Below the pieces are notes generated by a model. It did no database searches. It had not been told where the DNA came from and saw only the letters and a list, made by a program, of their open reading frames with translations. Positions 44,719 to 53,952 of a DNA stretch of 64,000 nucleotides are shown one piece after another; the first letter of the stretch is position 1; each line of letters begins with the position of its first letter. Source of the DNA: an uncultured Flavobacteriales bacterium (GTDB lineage: Bacteria; Bacteroidota; Bacteroidia; Flavobacteriales_D; Parvicellaceae); assembly GCA_905480225.1 (NCBI GenBank), contig CAJQPO010000055.1:1-64000 (forward strand). Reading direction: 5' to 3'. The position numbers and the translations under genes were made by a program.

Positions 44719-46737
44719 TTATTCTGTTCCACCAGAAGGTTTGTAATCAAAACTCAATACTCTAAATTGGGTTCTTCTATTCTTTTGGTGCGCGGCTTCT
44801 TGTTCTTCTTCGGTCGGAAGTTTATCAATTTCACCACATTCAAACTTAGGGCCACGAGGTTGTTTCTCGCCGTATCCTACGGGCACCATTCTATCTGCAG
44901 GAATATTTTTGGAAACCAAATAATCTACACATGACTGTGCTCTTTTCTGAGACAATTTTTGATTGTATGAATCAGAACCCCTGCAGTCAGTATGCGATTG
45001 CAGTTCGATAACAATAGATGGATTTTCATTAAGTGTTCGAAACAAATAATCCAACGAATCTTCTGAATTTATCGATTCATTTATCTGCAAAGCCCACTTA
45101 TCTAAATCATATCGTACCTCAGGAAAATCAATAACTACATCTTTGGTTGCAGGCTGAATTTCATATCGAGAGTAAAAATTTTTACCCGTTGTTCGGCCTA
45201 CTGTCGAGACACTTCCGTTACCAATGAGGAAGTCTGTTTTGGAAATTTCAATCGTATAATTAGTCTCCTTTTTGATCAATCTATTGCCATTTTCCTCTTT
45301 AAATTTGAACTTACCAGTTGCATCTGTCGTTTTTGTAACACTGGTTCCATCCGAGCCAACCAACGTAATGCTTGCATCTGGCACAGGCTCTAAAGTTGCT
45401 TTATTAACAATTTCTATTTCCCAAGTAAACATAATTTCAGGAACTTTAAAGCTGTAAATATCGTCATGACCTTTTGTTTTCAGCTTACCTACTGTTCTAG
45501 ATGAAGTGAAAAATCCTTTTTCCGAAGTGCCTCTATCGAAAATAATTCCAAAATCATGTTCAGATGAGTTCAAAGGGTATCCTAAATTTTCAATCTCACC
45601 CCACTGGCTTTCTCCCGTGGATGCCGCCTTAAACATATCAAGACCACCCATTCCTATATGCCCATTAGAAGAAAAATACAAAGTACCGTCCGGTTTTAAA
45701 TGCGGAAACATTTCGTCTCCTTCAGTATTGATTCCTTCACCTAAATTGGTTGGAGGTCCAAACTTCTTTTCTTTTCTTTCCCACTTCGACATCCATAAAT
45801 CTTTTCCACCAAATCCACCTGGCATGTCAGATGCAAAAATCAGAACCTGATCATTAGAAGAAAGACAAGGATGCCCTATCGTAATGGTATCTCCTCCATC
45901 TGGTTTTAATCCAATACTTTCCGCAGTTTTCCAATTAGAACCTTGCTTCGATGAAACCATTATATCACATCCAATATTATGCTTCTTTTCTCTTGGACAT
46001 CGTGTAAAATACATGGTGTTTTTTTTCCTATTGAACGTTGCAGCCCCCTCATTATCCGCAGTGTTAATGGTTGTAGCCATCGGCTTAGGCTCACTCCATT
46101 TACCGTTATTATCTCTAGTCGTAATCCACAGATCCATGAAACTTTCTCCTGTCCTGTCATCCACATCAGCTCCTGTAGAGCCAGGTCTTGAAGAAGAAAA
46201 AATTAATTGCTTGTACTTTGGATCCGAGAAAACTGGAGAGAAATCATACTTATCTGTATTTAACTGAAGTTCAGAAGCAATTATGTGTCTAGTCTTGTTA
46301 TTCATCCATTCTTGAGCTTGAGTACAAGCTTTCAGACCATCTTCTGCTAATTTAAATCCGGGTTTAATTTTTAGGAATTTCTCATACTCATCCGCTGCAT
46401 CCTTATACTCCCCCTCTTCTTTAATAACCTCTGCTAACTGATAAATGACCAGTGGGTTGGTCTTATCGAATTTTAGTTTGATTGCTCTTCGATAGAAAGT
46501 TTCCGCCTGTGTTGGTTCAACCAACATTCTGTAGCATTCTCCAATTTGGAAATTAATCCGTGCTTTTTCAGCTGGTTTGGCTTTCGTTTCAGCTTTCTTA
46601 TAGGCATCTATAGCTGAAAAGAATTGTTCATTTTTAAATTTCGCATCTGCTTCTTTAGTGAAATTCTTTTGGGAATAAGCTCCCACACACACTACGGAAA
46701 CAATCAACACTGCAGCAAGTTTTCTAAATAATCTCAT
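44719..46737 (-). CDS. PorE-like outer-membrane-associated protein (TPR, WD40-like, CRD, OmpA)
   Basis: A protein of 672 residues with an N-terminal signal peptide (LAAVLIVSVVCVGAYSQ). TPR-like helices follow (about 25-140), then PD40/WD40-like beta-propeller repeats (about 160-430, for example KQLIFSSSRPGSTG, TLYFSSNGHIGMGGLD), then a carboxypeptidase-regulatory-like fold (about 445-520). The C-terminus is an OmpA peptidoglycan-binding domain, with SHTDCRGSDSYNQKLSQKRA near residues 585-605. This order is that of PorE, a component of the type IX secretion system. Bacteroidota carry several such paralogues, so PorE itself is not proven. T9SS cargo genes lie in the same window. Single-gene unit with its own terminator. 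Confidence 0.75.
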   Translation of the reverse strand: MRLFRKLAAVLIVSVVCVGAYSQKNFTKEADAKFKNEQFFSAIDAYKKAETKAKPAEKARINFQIGECYRMLVEPTQAETFYRRAIKLKFDKTNPLVIYQLAEVIKEEGEYKDAADEYEKFLKIKPGFKLAEDGLKACTQAQEWMNNKTRHIIASELQLNTDKYDFSPVFSDPKYKQLIFSSSRPGSTGADVDDRTGESFMDLWITTRDNNGKWSEPKPMATTINTADNEGAATFNRKKNTMYFTRCPREKKHNIGCDIMVSSKQGSNWKTAESIGLKPDGGDTITIGHPCLSSNDQVLIFASDMPGGFGGKDLWMSKWERKEKKFGPPTNLGEGINTEGDEMFPHLKPDGTLYFSSNGHIGMGGLDMFKAASTGESQWGEIENLGYPLNSSEHDFGIIFDRGTSEKGFFTSSRTVGKLKTKGHDDIYSFKVPEIMFTWEIEIVNKATLEPVPDASITLVGSDGTSVTKTTDATGKFKFKEENGNRLIKKETNYTIEISKTDFLIGNGSVSTVGRTTGKNFYSRYEIQPATKDVVIDFPEVRYDLDKWALQINESINSEDSLDYLFRTLNENPSIVIELQSHTDCRGSDSYNQKLSQKRAQSCVDYLVSKNIPADRMVPVGYGEKQPRGPKFECGEIDKLPTEEEQEAAHQKNRRTQFRVLSFDYKPSGGTE

Positions 46738-46924
46738 GTTTTAGTTTCTTATGCTTTCCTTAAAATCGTTCATCGAAGAAACGAAAATAAGTAAATATTT
46801 TAATTCATCAACCAAAACTATACCACATTTGACACTCTTAGAACTTCAAGAAACAGCAAAAGTTGGAATTTTGTTTTGTATTAGGTACAAATACATCAAA
46901 TTTTAGCCTAAAATTATTTTCATT

Positions 46925-49111
46925 TTAATTGGCAAATAACATTTCTCGCAATTTAGGCAAAGGCCAATATTCATCAGCCACTAGCATCTCCAATTTATCT
47001 GTATCGTATTTAATTTTATCAAAAAAGGGTTTTACTTTGTCGCAGTAGGTCTCCGCTCTTTTTTCCAGATCCTCAATTTTATTTGCCTTTTTTCTCGCAG
47101 TTATCATGTCTTCAACGTTCTTTTTAATGGCCGAAAATTTCTTAGAAATCTCTTTAATCATATCCATTTGAGTTTCAGTATAGGTATCTGCATCATCACG
47201 CATAATATCCATAATTCCCTCTACATTTTCTACAAGTAGTTTTTGATATTTAATTGCGGCAGGAATAACATAATTGTAGGAAATATCACCTAAAATTCGA
47301 GCCTCTATTTGAAGTTTCATCACGTAATTTTCCAATTCAATTTCATGACGAGCATGCAATTCGACCGAAGAAAGCACATTCATTTCTTCAAAAAGCGCAA
47401 TCGTTTTTTTGTTTACCATGGCGGCAAGAGCACGAGGCGTATTTTTAAAATTCGAAAGGCCTCTCTTTTTCGCTTCCTTTACCCATTCATCTCCATAGCC
47501 ATTCCCCTCGAAACGAATATTTTTGGATTCAATAATTAATTTTTGAAGTTCCTTTAAAATTGCTTCGTCTTTCTTCTCTCCACTAACAATTCGAGCATCA
47601 ACAGAAACTTTAAACAACTGCAACTGTTTCGCAACAATTGTATTTAGCGCAATCATTGAAGAAGAGCAATTTGCGGTTGAACCTACTGCCCTAAACTCAA
47701 ATTTATTACCCGTAAATGCAAATGGAGATGTTCTATTCCGGTCTGTGTTATCCAACAAAATTTGTGGAATTTTACCGATTTTCATTTTTAGCTCCGTCTT
47801 GTCTTCCGGAGTCATTTTACCAGACTTGATATTCTTCTCCAGTTTATCTAACATTTCTGTTAGCTGCGAACCAATAAATACAGAAATAATAGCCGGTGGC
47901 GCCTCATTAGCACCAAGTCTATGATCATTCGAAGCAGAAGCAATAGAGGCACGTAATATATCCGCATTATCATAAATAGCCTTAATTGTATTAACAAGAA
48001 AAGTTAAGAACTGCAGATTCGATTTTGGATTCTTTCCTGGACTTAATAAATTGATACCCGTGTCCGTTGCAAGTGACCAATTGTTATGTTTCCCTGATCC
48101 GTTTAATCCAGCAAAAGGTTTTTCATGAAACAAAACTCTAAAATTGTGTTTTCTGGCTACTTTTTCAAGTACATCCATTAACAAGAGATTATGATCATTG
48201 GCTAAGTTTGTTTCTTCAAAAACAGGAGCACACTCAAACTGATTTGGAGCAACCTCGTTGTGTCTAGTAGTAACCGGAATTCCTAATTTCAATGACTCCT
48301 GCTCATAATCTCGCATAAAAGCCAATGCTCTATCTGGAATAGACCCAAAATAATGGTCATCCAACTGCTGTCCCTTTGCTGGATAATGACCTACCAATAC
48401 TCTTCCTGTGGTTGCAAGATCAGGCCTAGCATGATAAAGAGATTTATCAACCAAAAAATACTCCTGCTCCCAACCTAATGTCGCATTTACCTTGGTTACA
48501 TTCTTATCAAAGTATTGGCATACTTTTGTTGCCGCATCATCTATGGCAGACAGGGCTTTTAAAAGCGGCATTTTGTAGTCTAAGGCTTCCCCAGTGTAAG
48601 CAATAAATATAGTTGGTATGCATAAAGTAGTGCCCATTACAAAAGCTGGTGAGGATGGATCCCAAGCGGTATAACCTCTAGCTTCAAAGGTGTTTCTAAT
48701 TCCTCCATTAGGAAAACTTGATGCGTCAGGCTCTTGCTGGACTAATAGACTACCTTCAAATTGCTCTATCGCTCTTCCTCCTTCAATTGGTTGAAAAAAA
48801 GCATCGTGCTTTTCAGCAGTAGCTCCGGTGAGCGGTTGAAACCAATGCGTATAATGAGTCGCGCCTTTAGCCAGAGCCCAATCCTTCATAGCCGAAGCGA
48901 CTTGATCAGCGACAGATCTATCAATTCTTTTTCCTTCGTTAGTAGCTTCTTGAACACTTTTGTAAGCCTGATCAGTAAGGTATTCCCGCATAGAGTCCTG
49001 GTTAAAAACATTCTCACCATACAACTCAGAGATTCTCGCTGGCAAAACTGGGACTTGCACTGCTGCTCTTTTTTGTGCTTCTTCTATTGCGTTAAATCTA
49101 ATTCGACTCAT
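46925..49111 (-). CDS. glnN: Glutamine synthetase type III
   Basis: Assimilates ammonia into glutamine, 728 residues, much longer than GSI (about 470). Type III landmarks are WFQPLTGATAEKHDAFF near residues 91-107, the active-site RHNEVAPNQFECAPVFEETN near 281-300, then FAGLNGSGKHNNWSLATDTG near 331-350, and NRTSPFAFTGNKFEFRAVGS near 447-466. GSIII is common in Bacteroidota. It stands alone with long flanking intergenic regions. Confidence 0.97.
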   Translation of the reverse strand: MSRIRFNAIEEAQKRAAVQVPVLPARISELYGENVFNQDSMREYLTDQAYKSVQEATNEGKRIDRSVADQVASAMKDWALAKGATHYTHWFQPLTGATAEKHDAFFQPIEGGRAIEQFEGSLLVQQEPDASSFPNGGIRNTFEARGYTAWDPSSPAFVMGTTLCIPTIFIAYTGEALDYKMPLLKALSAIDDAATKVCQYFDKNVTKVNATLGWEQEYFLVDKSLYHARPDLATTGRVLVGHYPAKGQQLDDHYFGSIPDRALAFMRDYEQESLKLGIPVTTRHNEVAPNQFECAPVFEETNLANDHNLLLMDVLEKVARKHNFRVLFHEKPFAGLNGSGKHNNWSLATDTGINLLSPGKNPKSNLQFLTFLVNTIKAIYDNADILRASIASASNDHRLGANEAPPAIISVFIGSQLTEMLDKLEKNIKSGKMTPEDKTELKMKIGKIPQILLDNTDRNRTSPFAFTGNKFEFRAVGSTANCSSSMIALNTIVAKQLQLFKVSVDARIVSGEKKDEAILKELQKLIIESKNIRFEGNGYGDEWVKEAKKRGLSNFKNTPRALAAMVNKKTIALFEEMNVLSSVELHARHEIELENYVMKLQIEARILGDISYNYVIPAAIKYQKLLVENVEGIMDIMRDDADTYTETQMDMIKEISKKFSAIKKNVEDMITARKKANKIEDLEKRAETYCDKVKPFFDKIKYDTDKLEMLVADEYWPLPKLREMLFAN

Positions 49112-49234
49112 TTGCTACTTTTTTAAAATTGTAGAGCAAATGTATGTTATTAAGGGGGCTTAAACATATAATTATCCGTTTTTTATCAACGCACCCCCTT
49201 ATTTTTTAACGTATTTATAAAAATTTTATTAAAA

Positions 49235-50191
49235 TTAAGCCGTGTGCCCCTCTCTGTAAATGAGCAAAGCAATGTAAACAAGATAGGTTAGAAACAAAAC
49301 GAATCCCTTAATTCTGCCTATTCGAGACCCAACAAACAACATCACTCCTAAACCAATAGCGACACCCAACATCCACCAAAAATCAAAAGAAAGAACAGAT
49401 TTCTTCACTGCTATTGGGTGCGCCATTGCCGTGATTCCAATGACTGCCATTATGTTAAATATATTAGAACCTACCAAATTCCCTAATGAAATGTCTGTCT
49501 GTTTACGATATGCAGCAACTGCAGAAGTAACCAATTCAGGTGCAGATGTGCCAAATGCTACAATTGTTAGACCTATAACATGCTCCTCCATCTCTAAAGA
49601 TTTAGCAACATTAACAGCCCCTTCAATGAGCCATTCTGCACCAAAATAAAGTGCCACAAAACCACATAAAATATAAATAGTTGCAACCCAAACAGAAGAA
49701 TTTTTAATCTCTTGATTTTCTTCTTTCTGGGGCAATTCAAAATCTCTTCTTGATTTGACCACTAAAACAATAGTAAATATGACCAGTATCACAAAGAGTA
49801 ATATCCCCTCCCAAGATTGAATTTGACCGTCTAATGCAAATACGATAAACAAGAGCGTAGCTACTAATAACATTGGCCAATCCACTCGTTTCGTCTGCCG
49901 ACCAGGAACCACTGGAAATATGATTACTGTTAACCCTAAAACCAACGCTATATTGGCAATATTAGATCCTACTACATTGCCTATTGCAATCCCAGGACTA
50001 CCATTCAGTGCAGACTGTAAACTAACCAATAACTCAGGAGCTGATGTGCCGAAGGAAACAATAGTCATCCCAATTACCAATGGAGAAATGAGCAATGCCC
50101 GCGCAACAACCACCGATCCTTTAACCAAGAATTCCCCACCCAAAGCCAGGACTAATAAACCAATAACTAATAGTCCTACATCTACAATCAT
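49235..50191 (-). CDS. Calcium/sodium antiporter (YrbG family)
   Basis: A CaCA-superfamily exchanger of 318 residues and about ten helices, made of two inverted repeats. The alpha motifs are IVSFGTSAPELLVSL near residues 44-58 with GNVVGSNIANIALVLGL, and the matching IVAFGTSAPELVTSA near 202-216 with GNLVGSNIFNIMAVIG. Acidic residues in both GTSAPE motifs bind the cation. A soluble loop with FELPQKEENQEIKN separates the halves. The start overlaps the tatA stop by four bases. Confidence 0.93.
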   Translation of the reverse strand: MIVDVGLLVIGLLVLALGGEFLVKGSVVVARALLISPLVIGMTIVSFGTSAPELLVSLQSALNGSPGIAIGNVVGSNIANIALVLGLTVIIFPVVPGRQTKRVDWPMLLVATLLFIVFALDGQIQSWEGILLFVILVIFTIVLVVKSRRDFELPQKEENQEIKNSSVWVATIYILCGFVALYFGAEWLIEGAVNVAKSLEMEEHVIGLTIVAFGTSAPELVTSAVAAYRKQTDISLGNLVGSNIFNIMAVIGITAMAHPIAVKKSVLSFDFWWMLGVAIGLGVMLFVGSRIGRIKGFVLFLTYLVYIALLIYREGHTA

Positions 50192-50463
50192 TTCTCGAGA
50201 TCCTTGAATGGCTTTGATAGCTCTTGTATTGGTTTTTCCAAATCTTCAAAAGGCTGTTTTATGTCTTTAGCAACTGAGCCCGCTCCAGATTCGGTATCAC
50301 GCACTGAACTTTGAATGTCACGTTGAATGTCTTGCGTAGCGTCTTTGATTTGACGCATACCCCTACCCAAGGTGCGAGCAATTTTAGGCATACTTTTAGA
50401 ACCAAAAAACATCAATACGATTAGGAGAATTATAATGATTTCTCCACCACTCATTCCGAACAT
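50188..50463 (-). CDS. tatA: Sec-independent translocase protein TatA
   Basis: A protein of 91 residues with one short membrane helix (GGEIIIILLIVLMFFG), the FGSKSMPKIARTLGRGMRQI hinge and amphipathic helix near residues 20-39, and a charged tail. TatA oligomers form the variable part of the Tat pathway for folded proteins. TatB would be longer; tatC is not in the window. The gene lies after the secDF terminator, so both export systems are neighbours but are not co-transcribed. Confidence 0.9.
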   Translation of the reverse strand: MFGMSGGEIIIILLIVLMFFGSKSMPKIARTLGRGMRQIKDATQDIQRDIQSSVRDTESGAGSVAKDIKQPFEDLEKPIQELSKPFKDLEK

Positions 50464-50491
50464 AACTATTTAGTATAATTACAAAAGTAAA

Positions 50492-50516
50492 AAAGCCTCT
50501 CCAATGGAGAGGCTTT
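50492..50516. terminator. Terminator after secDF
   Basis: AAAGCCTCTCC/GGAGAGGCTTT (50492-50502 with 50506-50516), an 11-bp perfect stem with a 3-base loop. Read leftward it is followed by more T residues. It lies 22 bases past the secDF stop and before tatA. Confidence 0.9.
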
Positions 50517-50537
50517 CAAACAAGTATTTATAAATTT

Positions 50538-53500
50538 TTATGCTTTTTTCTTAGTCGTGTTTGCATCAAAATTCTTTGATAAATCCACTACTGCTGGCGT
50601 AGCGATGCACAAAGACGAGTACGTTCCAACGATAACACCAATCATTAATGCGAATGTAAACCCTTTAATACTATCGGCAAAAATGAAAATTACAAGCAAT
50701 ACAATAAATGTACTTAAGGAAGTATTAATTGTTCTACTTAGGGTACTATTCAATGCTTTATTGATCACTTCCTTGTGATCTTGCTTTCTGTGAACACCCA
50801 AATACTCTCGAATCCTATCAAATACAACAACCGTATCGTTTATGGAGTAACCCACAACGGTTAAGATTGCAGCAATAAAGGCTTGATCAATTTCCATTGT
50901 AAATGGAAGAATACCCCAAAATATTGAAAACAGAGACAGCACAACCAATACATCATGGAACATCGCAAGCAATGCACCTAAACCATATTGCCACTTTTTA
51001 AATCTGAAAGCGATATAGACAAAAATAACTATCAACGACAGAATTATTGCAATAAATGATGACTTCATAAGTGTTTCTGTGATTGTCGCATCAACCTGTC
51101 TAAACTCTTGAATTCTGTAAGTCCCATTTAAAGTCGCTAACTCTTTAGCTTTTGCACTTTCAAGTGCTTGGCTATTAGAAGATTGGTCATCAGCAAAAAC
51201 AAAACCTAATCCGTTCATAGCTGTTTCCACGGCTGCATCAACCATTTTGTTACCATCTAAAGACTTATCAGTGTACTTGTATTTTGTTGTAATCTCATAC
51301 TGGTACTCATTGCCTCTACTTTTAACTTCAGGAGGCATATTATCAAAAGCAACTGTTAAAGCACTCTTCAAATCTTCTTGATTCACCGTACTCTGAACTT
51401 TAATATGGTATTTTCTACCTCCACTAAATTCTACTCCAATATCTAATCCTTTAGTTACGATAGAAGTAACTCCTCCAGCAATAATTAAAGCTGAAATAAC
51501 ATAAAATATTTTTCGCTTTTTAATAAACTTATAACTCGCATTAACAAAAACATTTTCAGTCAATCTAGTTGAAAAAGAAATTTCCTTTTTTCTTTCCAAC
51601 ATCAATGTGAAAATCAATCTCGTAATAAAGATTGCAGAGAACAATGAAGTAAAAATACCAATGATCAGTGTTATAGCAAAGCCTTGAATTGGACCAGAAC
51701 CAAAATAGGCAAGAACAATAGCCGTAAACAATGTTGTCAGGTTGGCATCAATGATTGCCGAATAGGCATGTTTGTATCCATCCGTGATGGCTAATCTTTT
51801 TCCTTTACCAGCACGCACTTCTTCCCTTATTCTTTCATAAATAAGGACGTTCGCATCAACAGACATACCTATTGTTAGCACAATACCAGCTATACCAGGC
51901 AATGTAAGTGCTGCTCCAAGAGAAGCAAGTGTCCCGATTATAAAGAAGATATTAGCAACCAATGCAACATCTGCAACTATCCCAGCCTTGGAATAATAAA
52001 ATATCATATACATCAACACCAAGACAATGGCTATCATAAAAGACAACATACCACTGTCAATATTTTCCTGACCCAGCGTTGGACCAACTTTAGACTCATC
52101 TACAATTTTAGCTGGAGCGTCTAACGAACCTCCCTCTAGAACAGTAACTACATCTTTCACCTCGTCCAAGGTAAACTGCCCCGTTATACGAGAATTACCG
52201 CCCGTAATTGCTACTTGAATATTAGGCGCTGAGTAAACCAAATCATCTAAAACTATTGCAATTGGCTTACCTATTCTTTCAGCTGTCCAAATACCCCATT
52301 CATCAGCACCTTCATTGGTCATTTGCATATTAATTTGCCAACCTGTTCCTCGCTCCATATCCACAGAATAAGATGCAACATCAATATCCTCACCAGTTAA
52401 TCGAGCTCTACCATCGGATTCTAATTTGATGATATATAATTCCAATCTTTTTTCATCTTCATCAGCGTTACTTGGTTTATATGCCCACATAAAAGTAACG
52501 TATGCTGGAAGGCTAGAAATCACCTCTGGATCATTGATAATTGCGTTAACATAAGCTGTATCCGCAATTTTAACATCACCTATAATACCTCTTGCAGCTA
52601 ATCCCGTATTTCTAATGTATCTATCCCAAGGATTATCTCCTGAGAGCCTATTATCTAGAATTGAATCCTTTTCTATTTTAGTATAAGCTCTGGGGATTGA
52701 GTCAAACAACACAGAATTAATTATTCGATTGTTGTTAGAATCTAAAATAGCGACACCAGATATAGTATCTGTTTCCCAAATGGTATCAGAAACAACCAAG
52801 TCGAAAGTGGAATCAAGTTCCATTACCTCATTACCTAGAGCTTTTTTCTCTTGATCATATAAGTATGATTTAATCACGCGAATGCTCGCAACAAAATTCT
52901 CATCTACCTCCGGTGTTTCCCAGAATTCCAATTTAGCCGTACTTTGAATCAAGTTTCTTGCTCGCTCTACATCCTTAACACCAGGAAGCTCTAAATGAAT
53001 TCTTCCCGAAGCAGGTTGCTTTGAAACCGAAGGTTGTGAAACACCGAACTTGTTAATCCTGGTCATGATTACTTCTTCAGTCTTGTCAAGAGCCTTATCC
53101 GCTTCTTCACGTAAAATGGCGATCACCGCATCATTGGTTAAGTCGTCGTCAAATTTCTCTTTAGAACCAACTGAAAAGAAACGCGTCATTTTTTCATCTG
53201 GACTAATGTTGGCCCAGTTTTTCTCGAATAAATCAATGAAATTCTCATTTGATTCTGAAAATTCTTTGTAAGCTGCATCATACGGATCTTTAAACACCGA
53301 TTGATATTCAGCTTGCGGCCCTGCGAGGTTTTTGACTAAATCTGGTACAGAAACTTCTAACGTTACAGACATGCCTCCTTGAAGGTCAAGCCCTAAGTTC
53401 AACTGATGATTTTTACAGTATTGATATGTATGCCCAAAAAGGGGATATACCGGTTGGGTTGACACACCTATTAAATACTGCTGCTCAAAGAAATCTTTTA

Positions 53501-53750
53501 AATCCGATAGGCCCGAGCTATCAATAACACCGGCATCATCAGCAAAAACAATTGATTTTTTACCGACATTGTAGACGTATTGCGCAGGATTTAACCTAGT
53601 CAAAGAATCCTGAACAACCATCTGTCGGAGCTCCGCGTGATTTTTAGCTTCTGATTCAACACTACTAACAACCCATCCAAACGACAGCTGATACAAGCAG
53701 GCTAAAGCCAATAATATTGTAAATAACCAAATGGCAGTTTTGTTCTGCAT
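50538..53750 (-). CDS. secDF: SecD-SecF fusion, protein translocase accessory subunit
   Basis: A single chain of 1070 residues. The SecD half has the signature NLGLDLQGGMSVTLEVSV near residues 119-136 and the pore-lining TIGMSVDANVLIYERIREE near 621-639. The SecF half starts near residue 735 with FYVISALIIAGGVTSIV and carries the matching TVVGYSINDTVVVFDRIREY near 955-974. SecDF uses the proton gradient to pull exported chains through SecYEG. The periplasmic P1 region between about 150 and 500 is larger than in E. coli SecD. Fusion of both subunits is common in Bacteroidota. Confidence 0.97.
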   Translation of the reverse strand: MQNKTAIWLFTILLALACLYQLSFGWVVSSVESEAKNHAELRQMVVQDSLTRLNPAQYVYNVGKKSIVFADDAGVIDSSGLSDLKDFFEQQYLIGVSTQPVYPLFGHTYQYCKNHQLNLGLDLQGGMSVTLEVSVPDLVKNLAGPQAEYQSVFKDPYDAAYKEFSESNENFIDLFEKNWANISPDEKMTRFFSVGSKEKFDDDLTNDAVIAILREEADKALDKTEEVIMTRINKFGVSQPSVSKQPASGRIHLELPGVKDVERARNLIQSTAKLEFWETPEVDENFVASIRVIKSYLYDQEKKALGNEVMELDSTFDLVVSDTIWETDTISGVAILDSNNNRIINSVLFDSIPRAYTKIEKDSILDNRLSGDNPWDRYIRNTGLAARGIIGDVKIADTAYVNAIINDPEVISSLPAYVTFMWAYKPSNADEDEKRLELYIIKLESDGRARLTGEDIDVASYSVDMERGTGWQINMQMTNEGADEWGIWTAERIGKPIAIVLDDLVYSAPNIQVAITGGNSRITGQFTLDEVKDVVTVLEGGSLDAPAKIVDESKVGPTLGQENIDSGMLSFMIAIVLVLMYMIFYYSKAGIVADVALVANIFFIIGTLASLGAALTLPGIAGIVLTIGMSVDANVLIYERIREEVRAGKGKRLAITDGYKHAYSAIIDANLTTLFTAIVLAYFGSGPIQGFAITLIIGIFTSLFSAIFITRLIFTLMLERKKEISFSTRLTENVFVNASYKFIKKRKIFYVISALIIAGGVTSIVTKGLDIGVEFSGGRKYHIKVQSTVNQEDLKSALTVAFDNMPPEVKSRGNEYQYEITTKYKYTDKSLDGNKMVDAAVETAMNGLGFVFADDQSSNSQALESAKAKELATLNGTYRIQEFRQVDATITETLMKSSFIAIILSLIVIFVYIAFRFKKWQYGLGALLAMFHDVLVVLSLFSIFWGILPFTMEIDQAFIAAILTVVGYSINDTVVVFDRIREYLGVHRKQDHKEVINKALNSTLSRTINTSLSTFIVLLVIFIFADSIKGFTFALMIGVIVGTYSSLCIATPAVVDLSKNFDANTTKKKA

Positions 53751-53869
53751 TTTTTTAAATTTTATTTATAAAAATCCTAAATTAAACACAAGGGTTCGTC
53801 ATTAGGGCTGCAAATATAGAATTTCAATTGATTATTAACAACATTAATTTTAACCAAGCCCAAAGGTAT

Positions 53870-53901
53870 TTTGGGTTTCCAATTTGTTTCTTTTAATTTT
53901 A
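53870..53901 (+). promoter_or_regulatory. Candidate Bacteroidota promoter upstream of the T9SS cargo gene
   Basis: TTTG at 53870-53873 and TAATTTTA at 53894-53901 are separated by 20 bases, close to the -33 TTTG / -7 TAnnTTTG pattern known for the primary sigma factor of Bacteroidota (the last -7 base differs). The gene start is about 50 bases downstream. AT-rich DNA makes chance matches likely. Confidence 0.3.
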
Positions 53902-53952
53902 GCCTAAAATGCAATTTAATTGCCCATCTTGACGTCGTAAAATAAACAACAG

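Noticed and set aside
49150-49201. TAAGGGGG / CCCCCTTA inverted repeat upstream of glnN
   Set aside because: The loop is more than 30 bases long, so a stable hairpin is doubtful. It could be a glnN operator, but nothing else supports that.
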